The notes below the pieces were generated by a model. It worked only from the letters and a program-made list of their open reading frames with translations. It ran no database searches and was not told the DNA's origin. 64,000 bases of DNA from Bradyrhizobium oligotrophicum S58 (lineage in GTDB: Bacteria > Pseudomonadota > Alphaproteobacteria > Rhizobiales > Xanthobacteraceae): NCBI RefSeq assembly GCF_000344805.1, contig NC_020453.1:6667001-6731000 (forward strand), read 5' to 3'. Positions 41,052 through 54,307 of the stretch are shown here, in pieces; the stretch's first letter is position 1; each line of letters begins with the position of its first letter. The position numbers and the translations under genes are program-made.

Positions 41052-42586
41052 CGGCGCTCCAGTTCATGCGGTGCCGGCACGAGATCGTCGAGCACCCGCG
41101 CCGACGACAGCACGCCCGGCAGGCCGGCGCCGGGATGGGTGCCGGCCCCGACCAGATACAGCCGCTCGACCTCTTCGCTCTTGTTGTGCGGCCGGAACCA
41201 GGCGCTCTGCATCAGCACCGGCTCCAGCCCGAAGGCCGCGCCGCGATAGGACGACAGGCGATGCTCGAAATCATCGGGCGTCAGCAGCCGGGATGTCACG
41301 ATCTGCCCGGCGAGATCGGGCAGTAGCGTGTCACTCAGCGCCTCTTCGATGCGCTTGCGGAACGGCTCCGCAGTAGCCGCCCAGTCGATGCCGCTCTCCT
41401 GATGCGGCACCGGCGACAGCACGTAGAAGGCATCGCAGCCATCAGGCGCCAGCGACGGATCGGTCGCGGTCGGACGATGCAGATAAAGGCTGAAATCATC
41501 CGCCAGCACCTTGCGGCGGAAGATGTCGTCGAGCAGGCCGCGATAACGCGGACCGAGCAGGATGGTGTGATGCGCGACGTCGCCGTAGCGGCGCTTCGTG
41601 CCGAAGTACCAGACGAACAGGCTCATCGAATAGCGCGCGCGGTCGATGCGCGTGTCGGTCCAGCGCCGCCGCGGCACCGATGGCAGCAGATGCTTGTAGG
41701 TCCAGGCGGCGCAACCATTGGAGACGACGACATCGGCCGCGATCGTCTCGCCGGAGTTGAGCCGCACGCCGGAGGCGATGCCGTTGCTGGTCGTGATCTC
41801 GGCAACGGGGGTCGAGCAGCGCACCTGGCCGTCCTGCCCTTCGATCAGGCTGACGAGCCCGGTCACCAGCGCACCGGTGCCGCCCATCGCGAAGTGCACG
41901 CCCCAGCGGCGCTCGAGATAGGCGATCAGGCAATAGATCGACGTCGTGGTGAACGGGTTGCCGCCGATCAGCAGCGGATGAAAGCTGAGGATCACGCGCA
42001 ACCGCTCGTCGCGCACATGCTGGGAGACGAGGCCGTAGACCGAGCGAAAGCTCTGCAGCTTGATCATCGCCGGCGCGATCTTGGCCATGTCGAGCAGCGA
42101 CAGGAACGGCACGTCGCCGAGCTCCTCGAAGCCGACCTTGAAGATCGCCTCGCTCGCCTTCATGAAACGCTCGTAGCCGTCGACGTCGCCGGGCGAAATC
42201 CTGTTCACTTCGGCCCGCATCGCTGCAGGATCGGCCGAACAGTCGAACACGGTGCCGTCGTCGAACCGAATGCGATAGAACGGCGAGATCGGCTTGAGCG
42301 TGACGTCGTCGGACATCTTGCGCCCGCACAGCTGCCACAGCTCCTCGAACAGGAACGGCGCGGTGACGATGGTCGGGCCGGCGTCGAAGGTGAAGCCGTC
42401 CTGGCGATGCACATAGGCGCGGCCGCCCGGCGCATCGAGCTGCTCGAACACGGTGACGCGATAGCCGCGCGCACCGAGCCGGACGGCGGCGGCGAGACCG
42501 CCGAAGCCGGAGCCGATCACGACCGCATGCGGCCGGTCTCCGAGCTCAGCCGGAACGGCGGCCTTGATGGTGGAGACGTCGAGCAT
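41048..42586 (-). CDS. crtI: Phytoene desaturase
   Basis: FAD-dependent desaturase (512 aa) converting phytoene to neurosporene or lycopene; the spirilloxanthin route implied by crtC, crtD and crtF needs lycopene as the main product. N-terminal FAD fold HAVVIGSGFGGLAAAVRLGA, APGGRAYVHRQDGFTFDAGP, and C-terminal LYLVGAGTHPGAGLPGVLSS are diagnostic. The ATG at 42584-42586 (MLDVSTIKAAVP) is chosen because the longer open frame would run through the two operators just upstream. Confidence 0.96.
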   Translation of the reverse strand: MLDVSTIKAAVPAELGDRPHAVVIGSGFGGLAAAVRLGARGYRVTVFEQLDAPGGRAYVHRQDGFTFDAGPTIVTAPFLFEELWQLCGRKMSDDVTLKPISPFYRIRFDDGTVFDCSADPAAMRAEVNRISPGDVDGYERFMKASEAIFKVGFEELGDVPFLSLLDMAKIAPAMIKLQSFRSVYGLVSQHVRDERLRVILSFHPLLIGGNPFTTTSIYCLIAYLERRWGVHFAMGGTGALVTGLVSLIEGQDGQVRCSTPVAEITTSNGIASGVRLNSGETIAADVVVSNGCAAWTYKHLLPSVPRRRWTDTRIDRARYSMSLFVWYFGTKRRYGDVAHHTILLGPRYRGLLDDIFRRKVLADDFSLYLHRPTATDPSLAPDGCDAFYVLSPVPHQESGIDWAATAEPFRKRIEEALSDTLLPDLAGQIVTSRLLTPDDFEHRLSSYRGAAFGLEPVLMQSAWFRPHNKSEEVERLYLVGAGTHPGAGLPGVLSSARVLDDLVPAPHELERR

Positions 42587-42595
42587 GAGCGAAAG

Positions 42596-42649
42596 CGTAA
42601 ATCGAAATTGACGCTTTCGCCAGTCAAAAAACGTCAATCTAGATTGACA
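42596..42649. promoter_or_regulatory. Two PpsR-like operators upstream of crtI, one spanning the bchO stop
   Basis: CGT-N12-ACG at 42596-42613 and CGT-N12-ACA at 42632-42649, 18 bases apart, lie directly before crtI. Both are good palindromes (the second is GTCAAT-N4-ATTGAC, identical in arms to a site before aerR). The second contains the bchO stop codon (42639-42641). They suggest an internal, separately controlled promoter for crtI-crtB. Confidence 0.62.
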
Positions 42650-43544
42650 TTTCCTGTTGCACTGCAAGCACGCCGGCCCGCTCAGCGGCCGCGACGATCA
42701 TTCCGGCGATCCGGGCCGGCTGCTCCTCATGCGCCAAATGACCAAGGCCCTCAATGAGTTCGAACTGCGCTTGCGGCACCAATTGGCGAACGCGCTGCGC
42801 CACGTCGGGCGGGATGGCCCGGTCGTGCGTGGCGGCGATCAGGAGCAGGCCGGTCTCGAGCCGCGGCAGGTCGCGCAGCAGGGGATGCAGGTCCCAGTTC
42901 GCCATCATCTCCAGCGCGGCGCCGACATGACCGGGGCTGCCGACCAGCCGCCGATACAGCCGCTCGCCGGTCGCATCGAGTGTCGAGCCGGTGCCCTTCA
43001 GCAGCCGATGCACAGCCGCCGGATCGCGGCCACGCCATGAGAACAGCCGCGGCACCAGGGGATTGAGCGCCATCATCTTGGCGAGCGGCGAGAAGAACTG
43101 CGCGGCGAGCCCGCCGAACGGGAGGTAGGCGCCATTGAGGCTGACGATCAGCTTCGGCGCGATCAGGCCGTCCAGCGTCATGCGGGTGAGAACAGCGGCG
43201 CCCGCGGAATGACCAATGGCGATGTCGGGCTTCACCGCGAGCTTGTCACAGAGGCCGGCGAGATCGCGCGACATGCCATCCAGCGACAGCCGCTGCCAAT
43301 GTGGCGTCGAGGTGAAGCCGTGGCCGGACAGGTCCGGCGCGACGACGGTGAAATGCGTGGCAAGCAGCGGCGCGAGGTCGCGCCAGGAATGGGTCGCTGC
43401 TCCCGTGCCGTGGGCGAGCAGCGCGACCGGCCCATCGCCCATGACCTGCACGTGCCAGCGCAGGCCGGCAGCCTCGACGAAGCGACTGGCCGCGCGGTTG
43501 GGCCAGTCCTTGCCGTCGACGCTCCAGTTCGGCTTGTCACTCAT
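42639..43544 (-). CDS. bchO: BchO, magnesium-chelatase-associated alpha/beta hydrolase
   Basis: Alpha/beta-hydrolase fold protein (301 aa) of the BchO family, found with bchI and bchD and linked to the magnesium chelatase step; its reaction is unknown. The opening WSVDGKDWPNRAASRFVEAA followed by LRWHVQVMGDGPVALLAHGT is characteristic. The nucleophile elbow is AIGHSAGAAVLT, and the late histidine is in EGLGHLAHEEQP. I use the ATG at 43542-43544; a TTG four codons upstream is possible. It follows a second, different hydrolase gene in the same operon. Confidence 0.9.
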   Translation of the reverse strand: MSDKPNWSVDGKDWPNRAASRFVEAAGLRWHVQVMGDGPVALLAHGTGAATHSWRDLAPLLATHFTVVAPDLSGHGFTSTPHWQRLSLDGMSRDLAGLCDKLAVKPDIAIGHSAGAAVLTRMTLDGLIAPKLIVSLNGAYLPFGGLAAQFFSPLAKMMALNPLVPRLFSWRGRDPAAVHRLLKGTGSTLDATGERLYRRLVGSPGHVGAALEMMANWDLHPLLRDLPRLETGLLLIAATHDRAIPPDVAQRVRQLVPQAQFELIEGLGHLAHEEQPARIAGMIVAAAERAGVLAVQQEMSI

Positions 43545-43577
43545 GCCGGCCCGCAAAGTTGGACGCGGCTGGCGCGA

Positions 43578-44546
43578 TCAACGACCGGCCGCACGCGTCA
43601 TGAAATCATCGTAGCCCGCGATGACTTTATCAAGCTGCTCGAAATGCGGCATGGCGCCGGTCTGCATCACCTCGATCTGCCAGTTCGGCAGGCCTTCCAC
43701 CGCGTGCTTGCCATGGTAATCGACGAAATCGCCGCGCACGCCGTGCACCATCCATACCGGCATCGCCAGTGCCTGGTAGAGCTTCAGGGCATTGGCGCTG
43801 AACAGATAGCCGGAGACGAAGGAATACGGCGCATTCTCGGCGCCCGGCTGATGTGTGGTGATGTAGTCGTATTCGAGCAGGCCTTCGTCGATGTCCTTGC
43901 GGCCGAAGGTCTTCTGCAAAAAGAAACGAATGCTGGCGCGCGAGGTCAGCAGCGTGAAGAAGCCGTGCTTCCACAGCGGCACGTTGAGGATGTTGCGCAC
44001 CCATGGCATCGCGCGCGTCACGTCCTTGTTGCCCGCCGTCTTGGCCGCGGCCTCGGCGCGGCGATCGAGGCCGGTCGGGCTGAGCAGCGCCAGGGTGCGA
44101 AACAGGTTCGGCGCCTCGGTGCCGGCGCGCGCCGCGAACTCGCAGCCGAGCGACAGCGCCATGGCGTCAATCGCGGTATCGCCATGGCGGCGGCTGATCT
44201 CGTTCACGGCGAGCAGGATCGCATCCGTCATCAGCCGCGGCGTGTAGATGCGATCGGCACGGTCCGACAGGCCGAAGCCCGGCAGATCGAGCGCATAGAC
44301 CGGACGCCTCGTGCGGTAATGCTCGAACAGCGGCTTCATCTCGTAGGCCGTCGCCGCGGCGTTGACGCTGTGGATCAGCAGCAGCGGACGTTGCCCGACC
44401 GGTGCGGCAGGTGTCTCGCCATAGCAGGTGATGCGGCCAACACGAGCGTCGGCAAGCTCGAAGCGCGGCGCAGCCAGCGGCGGCGGCATCGTCACGGCGC
44501 GCGAGGTGACCACATGCTCACGCTGGCTGGTCGAGGCGATCGGCAT
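43578..44546 (-). CDS. Alpha/beta-fold hydrolase of unknown substrate within the bchI-D-O operon
   Basis: A 322-residue hydrolase between bchD and bchO, preceded by an AGGAG site. Core features: RPLLLIHSVNAAATAYEMKP (oxyanion strand and loop), YALDLPGFGLSDRADRIYTP, nucleophile elbow AMALSLGCEFAA, acid region PVWMVHGVRGDFVDYHGK and histidine GAMPHFEQLD. The catalytic triad therefore looks complete. It is clearly not a copy of BchO: the N-terminus and cap differ, and the cap includes a helix-rich GFFTLLTSRASIRFFLQKTF. I know of no named hydrolase at this place in the standard PGC. The substrate might be a pigment ester, lipid or wax ester, but this is open. Confidence 0.85.
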   Translation of the reverse strand: MPIASTSQREHVVTSRAVTMPPPLAAPRFELADARVGRITCYGETPAAPVGQRPLLLIHSVNAAATAYEMKPLFEHYRTRRPVYALDLPGFGLSDRADRIYTPRLMTDAILLAVNEISRRHGDTAIDAMALSLGCEFAARAGTEAPNLFRTLALLSPTGLDRRAEAAAKTAGNKDVTRAMPWVRNILNVPLWKHGFFTLLTSRASIRFFLQKTFGRKDIDEGLLEYDYITTHQPGAENAPYSFVSGYLFSANALKLYQALAMPVWMVHGVRGDFVDYHGKHAVEGLPNWQIEVMQTGAMPHFEQLDKVIAGYDDFMTRAAGR

Positions 44547-44684
44547 GGCATGCTCCTGGTTGGCGATTTCATGTCGACCGGCAGGATCGCCAGGTTCAAC
44601 CGACCGGACGCGAGCATAGCGCCGGCCGGCCCGCTTGTCAGTCGTCGTTGGGAACGCCGCTTGACGCCTGCGGTTCCAGCGAGC

Positions 44685-46427
44685 TCAACCGCGGCCGGCC
44701 TGCGCCATTACGGCCTGCGACAGACGGGTGGCATCGGCGTGAGGCAGCGCCACGTAGCGGGCCTGCATCGCGCTAGCGAGTTGCGCGGCCTTGTCCTGCG
44801 GCCGCGGCGAGGAATCAACGAGCACCACGGGAATGCCGGTCAGCGCGAGCTGCTTCGCGGCCACCAGCGCTTCCGCCTCGGCCTCGCTGCGCCCGCCGCC
44901 ATCGCGCGCGACATTGGCGCGGCCATCGGTCATCAGCACGATCGTCGGCGCCTGCCCTTTCGCCTTGACGGCGAGCGCGAGTTCGGTCGCGGCGAAGATC
45001 GCTGCCGACAGCGGCGTGCCGCCGCCGCCGGGCAAGCCAGCGAGGCTGCGCTTGGCGCGCGTCAGCGAGCGCGTCGGTGGCAGCAGCAGCTCGGCGCTGT
45101 TGCCGCGAAATGCGATCAGCGCCACCTCGTCGCGACGGATATAGCATTCGGCGAGCAGCAGCTCGACGGCGCCCTTGACCTCCGCGAGCCGCTGCAGGGC
45201 CGAGGAGCCGGAGGCATCGACCACGAAAATCGTGGTGGTGCCCGAGCGCTGCTTGAAGCGGGTGATGCGGATGTCGTCCTTGTGCACGATGAGGCGGCCA
45301 CTCTTGCCGGCGGGTTGTGTCCGTCGCCGCAGCGGCTGCCACGGCGCCGCCGCGCGCAAGGTTTCGAGCACGTTGAGCCGCGCACCAGCCCGCCACTCGC
45401 CGCGCCGCGAACCGATCGGGCGCCCCCGCTTCGGCGCCTTCTGCGCGGTGCCCTGGCGGCCGGCACTCGGGCTGCGCGCACGCATGGTCCGCTCGTCCTG
45501 CAAGCGCTTCAGCAGGTCTGCTGGAATGGCAGCCTGCGCCGCCTCGAGCACGCGATCTTCCAGCGGACCATCGTCGCCGCGGTTGTCGTCCTCGCTCTCG
45601 GCCGGATCGTTCTGCGGCTCAGGCGACTCGTTGTTCTCGGTGTCATCTTCGGTCGCAGGCAACCTGGTGGCGCGCGGCGCGAGCACCAGCCGCGCGGCGC
45701 AGGCGATGTGCGGCTCGGCCACATCCGTCTCGCCATCGAGCGCCGCCGCGAGGCGCGCGACGCGACAGGCCAGCAGCGGCGCGCGCAGCGAGTCGATGCC
45801 GAGCGCGCAGGCCGTCGTCGTCAGCGCCCCGATTGCTTGATCGGACAGACGAACCTGCGGCAACAGCGCGTGCGCGGCGGCGATGTCCGACGGCTTGAAC
45901 AGGCTCTCGCCGAGATCGGCGCGCGCGACCGTGCCGAGATCGAGATGGCAGGCCAGGCGGTCAGCGAGGGCCGGCGCCACGCGCTCATCGCCAAGGCCTT
46001 CATCGAGGGCGATCACGCCAAATCGCGCCGGAGCATGCAGCGACATTCCATCCCGCTCGATGCGGACAGCACCGGTGTCGAGCGCAACACAGAGATGGGC
46101 AGTCGTCGAAGGCGCCATACGCTCGGCCATCACGGCGATCAGCACACCGCCATCAGCCTCGGCGAGCAGGCCTCGCTGCAGCACCGGCCGCCCCGCCTGC
46201 AGGGTGGCGGCGAGATCGAGCCCACCGAGCAGGCGATCGTCGGAGATCGACGGCGGCAGCTTACGAACAGCGGTCGTGTCCGGCATCAGCTCGCGCAGCA
46301 GCTCCAGCCATTGCTCGCGCACCGGCCCGGCGCCTGCGCGCAATAGCACCGGCGCGGCGACCGGATCGATCGCAGCCAACGCGGCCGTGATCATCGCATC
46401 GGTCCAGATCGCGGCGCCGTCGCTCAC
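44685..46427 (-). CDS. bchD: Magnesium chelatase subunit D
   Basis: AAA+ platform subunit (580 aa) linking BchI to BchH. The N-terminal AAA-like half lacks a proper P-loop, as usual for BchD. The linker is acidic and Pro-rich (ENNESPEPQNDPAESEDDNR). The C-terminal von Willebrand A domain has the MIDAS motif IFVVDASGSSALQRLAEVKG and VLMTDGRANVARDGGG. Stop codon lies 138 bases before the next gene, a stretch in which I see nothing definite. Overlaps bchI by 4 bases. Confidence 0.96.
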   Translation of the reverse strand: MSDGAAIWTDAMITAALAAIDPVAAPVLLRAGAGPVREQWLELLRELMPDTTAVRKLPPSISDDRLLGGLDLAATLQAGRPVLQRGLLAEADGGVLIAVMAERMAPSTTAHLCVALDTGAVRIERDGMSLHAPARFGVIALDEGLGDERVAPALADRLACHLDLGTVARADLGESLFKPSDIAAAHALLPQVRLSDQAIGALTTTACALGIDSLRAPLLACRVARLAAALDGETDVAEPHIACAARLVLAPRATRLPATEDDTENNESPEPQNDPAESEDDNRGDDGPLEDRVLEAAQAAIPADLLKRLQDERTMRARSPSAGRQGTAQKAPKRGRPIGSRRGEWRAGARLNVLETLRAAAPWQPLRRRTQPAGKSGRLIVHKDDIRITRFKQRSGTTTIFVVDASGSSALQRLAEVKGAVELLLAECYIRRDEVALIAFRGNSAELLLPPTRSLTRAKRSLAGLPGGGGTPLSAAIFAATELALAVKAKGQAPTIVLMTDGRANVARDGGGRSEAEAEALVAAKQLALTGIPVVLVDSSPRPQDKAAQLASAMQARYVALPHADATRLSQAVMAQAGRG

Positions 46428-47470
46428 GATGCGAACAATTCGTCGAGCGCGCGCTCGACCCGCACCGACGAGCCGGAATCGTCGAGCGGATTGCGTCTCA
46501 GACGATGTCGCAGCGCCATCGCTGCCACGGTCTTCAGATGCCCGTCACCGACCGCCTTGGCGCCGTCGAGCGCCGCCGCGGCGCGCGCCGCGCGCATCAG
46601 GGTGAGTTCGCCGCGCAGGCCGTCGGTGCCGAGCGCCATGCACAGCCGCGCCGTCTTCTCCAACTCGCGATCGGACACCTTGACCGAACCGATGTGCTCG
46701 CGCGCGGCGAGGACGCGCTTGCGCTGCTTGGTCTCCTCCTTGTCCCAATGCGCGACGAAGGCGGCGGAGTCGGTTTCGAAGGCGTCCCGCCGCTTGATCA
46801 CTTCGATCCGTGTCAGCAGATCAGCGGGCGTCTTGACCTCGACCGAGAGGCCGAACCGATCGAGCAGTTGCGGCCGCAACTCGCCCTCCTCTGGATTGCC
46901 GGTGCCGACCAGCACGAGACGCGCGGGATGGCGAATGCTGAGACCATCGCGCTCGACCACGTTCTCGCCGGAGGCGGCGACATCGAGCAGGAGATCGACG
47001 AGATGATCCTCCAAAAGGTTGACCTCGTCGATGTAGAGAAAGCCTCGGTTGGCGCGCGCCAGCAGGCCCGGCTCAAACGACTTTTCGCCATGGGCCAGCG
47101 CACGCTCCAGATCGAGCGCGCCGACGACGCGATCTTCGGTCGCGCCGAGCGGCAGGTCGATCACCGGCACCGGCACCTGATGCGCCTTCAGCGCGGCCGG
47201 CTTCTTCGCCTTGCCGCTCGGCTTGGAGCGTGCGCGGCATTCGGCACATTGCGCGGCGACGTCGGCGGGATCGCATTGATAGGGGCAGCCGACCACGGCG
47301 CTCATCGGCGGCAGCAGTGCTGCGAGCGCGCGCACGGCGGTGGACTTGCCGGCGCCGCGATCGCCGAAGGCCAGCACGCCGCCGACCTTCGGATCGACGG
47401 CGGCGATCATCAGCGCCAGCTTCATCTCGTCCTGGCCGACAATAGCCGAGAACGGAAAGGCTATTCCCAT
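46424..47470 (-). CDS. bchI: Magnesium chelatase ATPase subunit I
   Basis: AAA+ ATPase (348 aa from the ATG at 47468-47470, MGIAFPFSAIVGQDEMKLAL) that drives Mg2+ insertion by BchH. Walker A is FGDRGAGKSTAVRALAALLP, Walker B GFLYIDEVNLLEDH, and ARLVLVGTGNPEEGELRPQL is the sensor-1 region. An in-frame ATG 15 codons upstream exists, but the GGGGA site fits the chosen start and family N-terminus. First gene of the PGC on this side; hutU ends 84 bases upstream on the same strand. Confidence 0.96.
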   Translation of the reverse strand: MGIAFPFSAIVGQDEMKLALMIAAVDPKVGGVLAFGDRGAGKSTAVRALAALLPPMSAVVGCPYQCDPADVAAQCAECRARSKPSGKAKKPAALKAHQVPVPVIDLPLGATEDRVVGALDLERALAHGEKSFEPGLLARANRGFLYIDEVNLLEDHLVDLLLDVAASGENVVERDGLSIRHPARLVLVGTGNPEEGELRPQLLDRFGLSVEVKTPADLLTRIEVIKRRDAFETDSAAFVAHWDKEETKQRKRVLAAREHIGSVKVSDRELEKTARLCMALGTDGLRGELTLMRAARAAAALDGAKAVGDGHLKTVAAMALRHRLRRNPLDDSGSSVRVERALDELFAS

Positions 47471-47554
47471 GAGCGTCCCCTGCGCCGCGACGAGTTCCCA
47501 TCGCGTTGCCGGCATGAGACCACAATCAGGGGCCGCTCTTCAACCCATCAGAGA

Positions 47555-49225
47555 TCAGCGGGCGAGGCTCGGCAGATCCAGGCCATTGGCTTCCGCGCAG
47601 GCGATGGCATCCTCATAACCGGCATCGGCGTGGCGCATTACGCCGGTCGCCGGATCGTTCCACAGCACGCGCTCCAGCCGGCGCGCGGCATCATCAGTAC
47701 CGTCGGCGACAATGACCATGCCGGCGTGCTGCGAATAGCCGATGCCGACGCCGCCGCCATGATGCAGCGATACCCAGGTCGCGCCGCTGGCGCAATTGAG
47801 CAGCGCATTGAGCAGCGGCCAGTCCGACACCGCGTCCGAGCCGTCCTGCATCGCCTCGGTCTCGCGGTTCGGGCTCGCCACCGAGCCGGAATCGAGATGA
47901 TCGCGGCCGATCACGATCGGCGCCTTCAGCTCGCCGCGGGCGACCATCTCGTTGAAGGCAAGCCCCAGGCGATGGCGATCGCCGAGCCCGACCCAGCAGA
48001 TTCGCGCCGGCAGGCCCTGGAACTTGATGCGCTGCCGCGCCATGTCGAGCCAGTTGTGGAGATGCTTGTTGTCCGGCAGCAGCTCCTTCACCTTGGCGTC
48101 GGTCTTGTAGATGTCCTCGGGATCACCCGAGAGCGCAGCCCAGCGGAACGGGCCGACGCCGCGGCAGAACAGCGGGCGGATGTAGGCCGGCACGAAGCCG
48201 GGGAAATCGAACGCGTTGGCGAGGCCCATGTCCTTCGCCATCTGGCGGATGTTGTTGCCGTAGTCGAGCGTCGGGATGCCCATGGCGTGGAAATCGAGCA
48301 TCGCCTGGACGTGGCCGACCATCGATGTCTTGGAGGCCTGCTCGACCGCCTTCGGCTCCGAGGCGCGCTTGGTTTCCCAATCGGCGAGCGTCCAGCCCTT
48401 CGGCAGATAGCCGTTGATCGGATCATGCGCGCTGGTTTGGTCGGTGACGATGTCGGGACGCACGCCACGGCGCACGAGTTCGGGGAAGATCTCGGCGGCA
48501 TTGCCGAGCAGGCCGACCGACACCGCCTTCCTGGTCTTGGCTACCTCCTCCATCACCGCCAGCGCCTCGTCCAGCGTCGCCGCCTGGCGATCGAGATAGC
48601 CGGTGCGCAGCCGCATCTCGATCCGGCTCGGCTGGCATTCGACGGCGAGCATCGAGGCGCCGGCCATCGTCGCGGCGAGCGGCTGCGCGCCGCCCATGCC
48701 GCCGAGGCCTGCGGTGAGAATCCACTTGCCGGAGAGATCGCCATTGTAGTGGCGGCGGCCGATTTCGACGAAGGTCTCGTAGGTGCCCTGCACAATGCCC
48801 TGGCTGCCGATATAGATCCAGGAGCCGGCCGTCATCTGGCCGTACATCATCAGGCCCATGCGATCGAGCGCGTTGAAGTGATCGAGCGTCGCCCAATGCG
48901 GCACGATGTTGGAGTTGGCGATCAGCACGCGCGGCGCGTCCGGATGGGTGCGGAAGATGCCGACCGGCTTGCCCGACTGCACGACCAGCGTCTGGTCGGC
49001 CTCCAGCTTGCGCAGCGACGCAACGATACGATCAAAGCTGTCCCAGTCCCGCGCGGCGCGGCCGATGCCGCCATAGACGATCAGCTCGCTCGGCTTCTCG
49101 GCCACGTCCGGATCGAGGTTGTTCATCAGCATGCGCAACGGCGCTTCGGTGAGCCAGCTCTTGGCGCTGATGTCGCTGCCATGGGGCGCGCGGATCACCC
49201 GCTCATTGTCCAGGCGTCGGTTCAT
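47555..49225 (-). CDS. hutU: Urocanate hydratase
   Basis: NAD+-dependent second enzyme of histidine breakdown (556 aa, full length), converting urocanate to imidazolone propionate. Recognised by [60 protein letters not shown] (the NAD-binding glycine region) and [28 protein letters not shown] site precedes the ATG at 49223-49225. Third gene of hutI-hutH-hutU; it points toward bchI. Confidence 0.97.
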   Translation of the reverse strand: MNRRLDNERVIRAPHGSDISAKSWLTEAPLRMLMNNLDPDVAEKPSELIVYGGIGRAARDWDSFDRIVASLRKLEADQTLVVQSGKPVGIFRTHPDAPRVLIANSNIVPHWATLDHFNALDRMGLMMYGQMTAGSWIYIGSQGIVQGTYETFVEIGRRHYNGDLSGKWILTAGLGGMGGAQPLAATMAGASMLAVECQPSRIEMRLRTGYLDRQAATLDEALAVMEEVAKTRKAVSVGLLGNAAEIFPELVRRGVRPDIVTDQTSAHDPINGYLPKGWTLADWETKRASEPKAVEQASKTSMVGHVQAMLDFHAMGIPTLDYGNNIRQMAKDMGLANAFDFPGFVPAYIRPLFCRGVGPFRWAALSGDPEDIYKTDAKVKELLPDNKHLHNWLDMARQRIKFQGLPARICWVGLGDRHRLGLAFNEMVARGELKAPIVIGRDHLDSGSVASPNRETEAMQDGSDAVSDWPLLNALLNCASGATWVSLHHGGGVGIGYSQHAGMVIVADGTDDAARRLERVLWNDPATGVMRHADAGYEDAIACAEANGLDLPSLAR

Positions 49226-49234
49226 GGGTCCCTC

Positions 49235-53436
<4,202 letters not shown>

Positions 53437-53440
<4 letters not shown>

Positions 53441-54174
53441 GCCTCGCCGAGACCAGCGCGAAGCCGGGAGCCGGCACGCTCTACAGGACCATCCGGCAGG
53501 ACATCGAGCGCCGCATCCTCACCGGCGAATGGCCACCCGGCCATCGCATCCCGTTCGAGCACGAGATCATGGCGCGCTATGGCTGCTCGCGCATGACGGT
53601 GAACAAGGCGCTGTCGGAGCTTGCCCAGGCCGACCTGATCGAGCGTCGCCGCCGCGCCGGCAGCTTCGTGCGGCGCCCACAATTTCTGTCGGCCGTGCTG
53701 AAGATCCCCGACATCCGCGCCGAGATCAGTGCGCTCGGCCGTGCCTATGGCTACGAGCTGATCAATTCAGCCCGCCGCACCGCCAATGCTGGGGACCGCG
53801 CGCGGCTCGGCGTGAAGAAGCCCTGCAAGGTGATCGCGATCCGTTGCCGCCACAGCGCCGACGATGTCCCGTTCGCGATCGAGGACCGCCTGATCGATCT
53901 CGACGCCGTGCCAGACGCGGCCAAGGCCGACTTCAAGGTCGATCCGCCCGGCTCCTGGCTGTTGCATCATGTGCCCTGGAACGAGGCCGAGCACGCGATC
54001 AGTGCCATCGTCGCCGATGAGGTCATCGCCGACGGGCTCGACATCGCAGTCGGCGCGCCCTGCCTCGTGATCGAGCGCCACACCTGGCGCAAGGGACGGC
54101 CGCTCACGGCTGTCAGGCTGGTCTATCCCGGCGAGCAGCATCGGCTGGTGGCACGATTCAGGGGCAGCGAATGA
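53437..54174 (+). CDS. hutC: Histidine utilisation repressor
   Basis: GntR-family regulator, HutC subfamily (245 aa). The N-terminal winged helix is IRQDIERRILTGEWPPGHRI through YGCSRMTVNKALSELAQADL. The C-terminal UTRA-type ligand domain (GYELINSARRTANAGDRARL, PCLVIERHTWRKGRPLTAVR) normally binds urocanate and related compounds. It is co-translated with hutF (ATGA overlap) and is the likely reader of the palindrome before hutF. Confidence 0.94.
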
Positions 54175-54307
54175 GACGCCGCTGTGCGCCGGTCCTGAGC
54201 ACGAGATTTGCAAGCAAGCCAACAAAGACGCTTGCAGAGACATGCGGTGACCGCGGGCGATCGCGGCCCGCTCCGACACCTTCTTTCAACAGCAAAGGAT
54301 GATGACG

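Noticed and set aside
44547..44684. PpsR operator or terminator in the 138 bases between bchD and the hydrolase gene
   Set aside because: No TGT-N12-ACA and no strong stem found on reading.
43209..46346. Long plus-strand open frame (over 1000 codons) opposite bchO, the hydrolase and bchD
   Set aside because: Same reason: antisense shadow of clear minus-strand genes with no recognisable domain.
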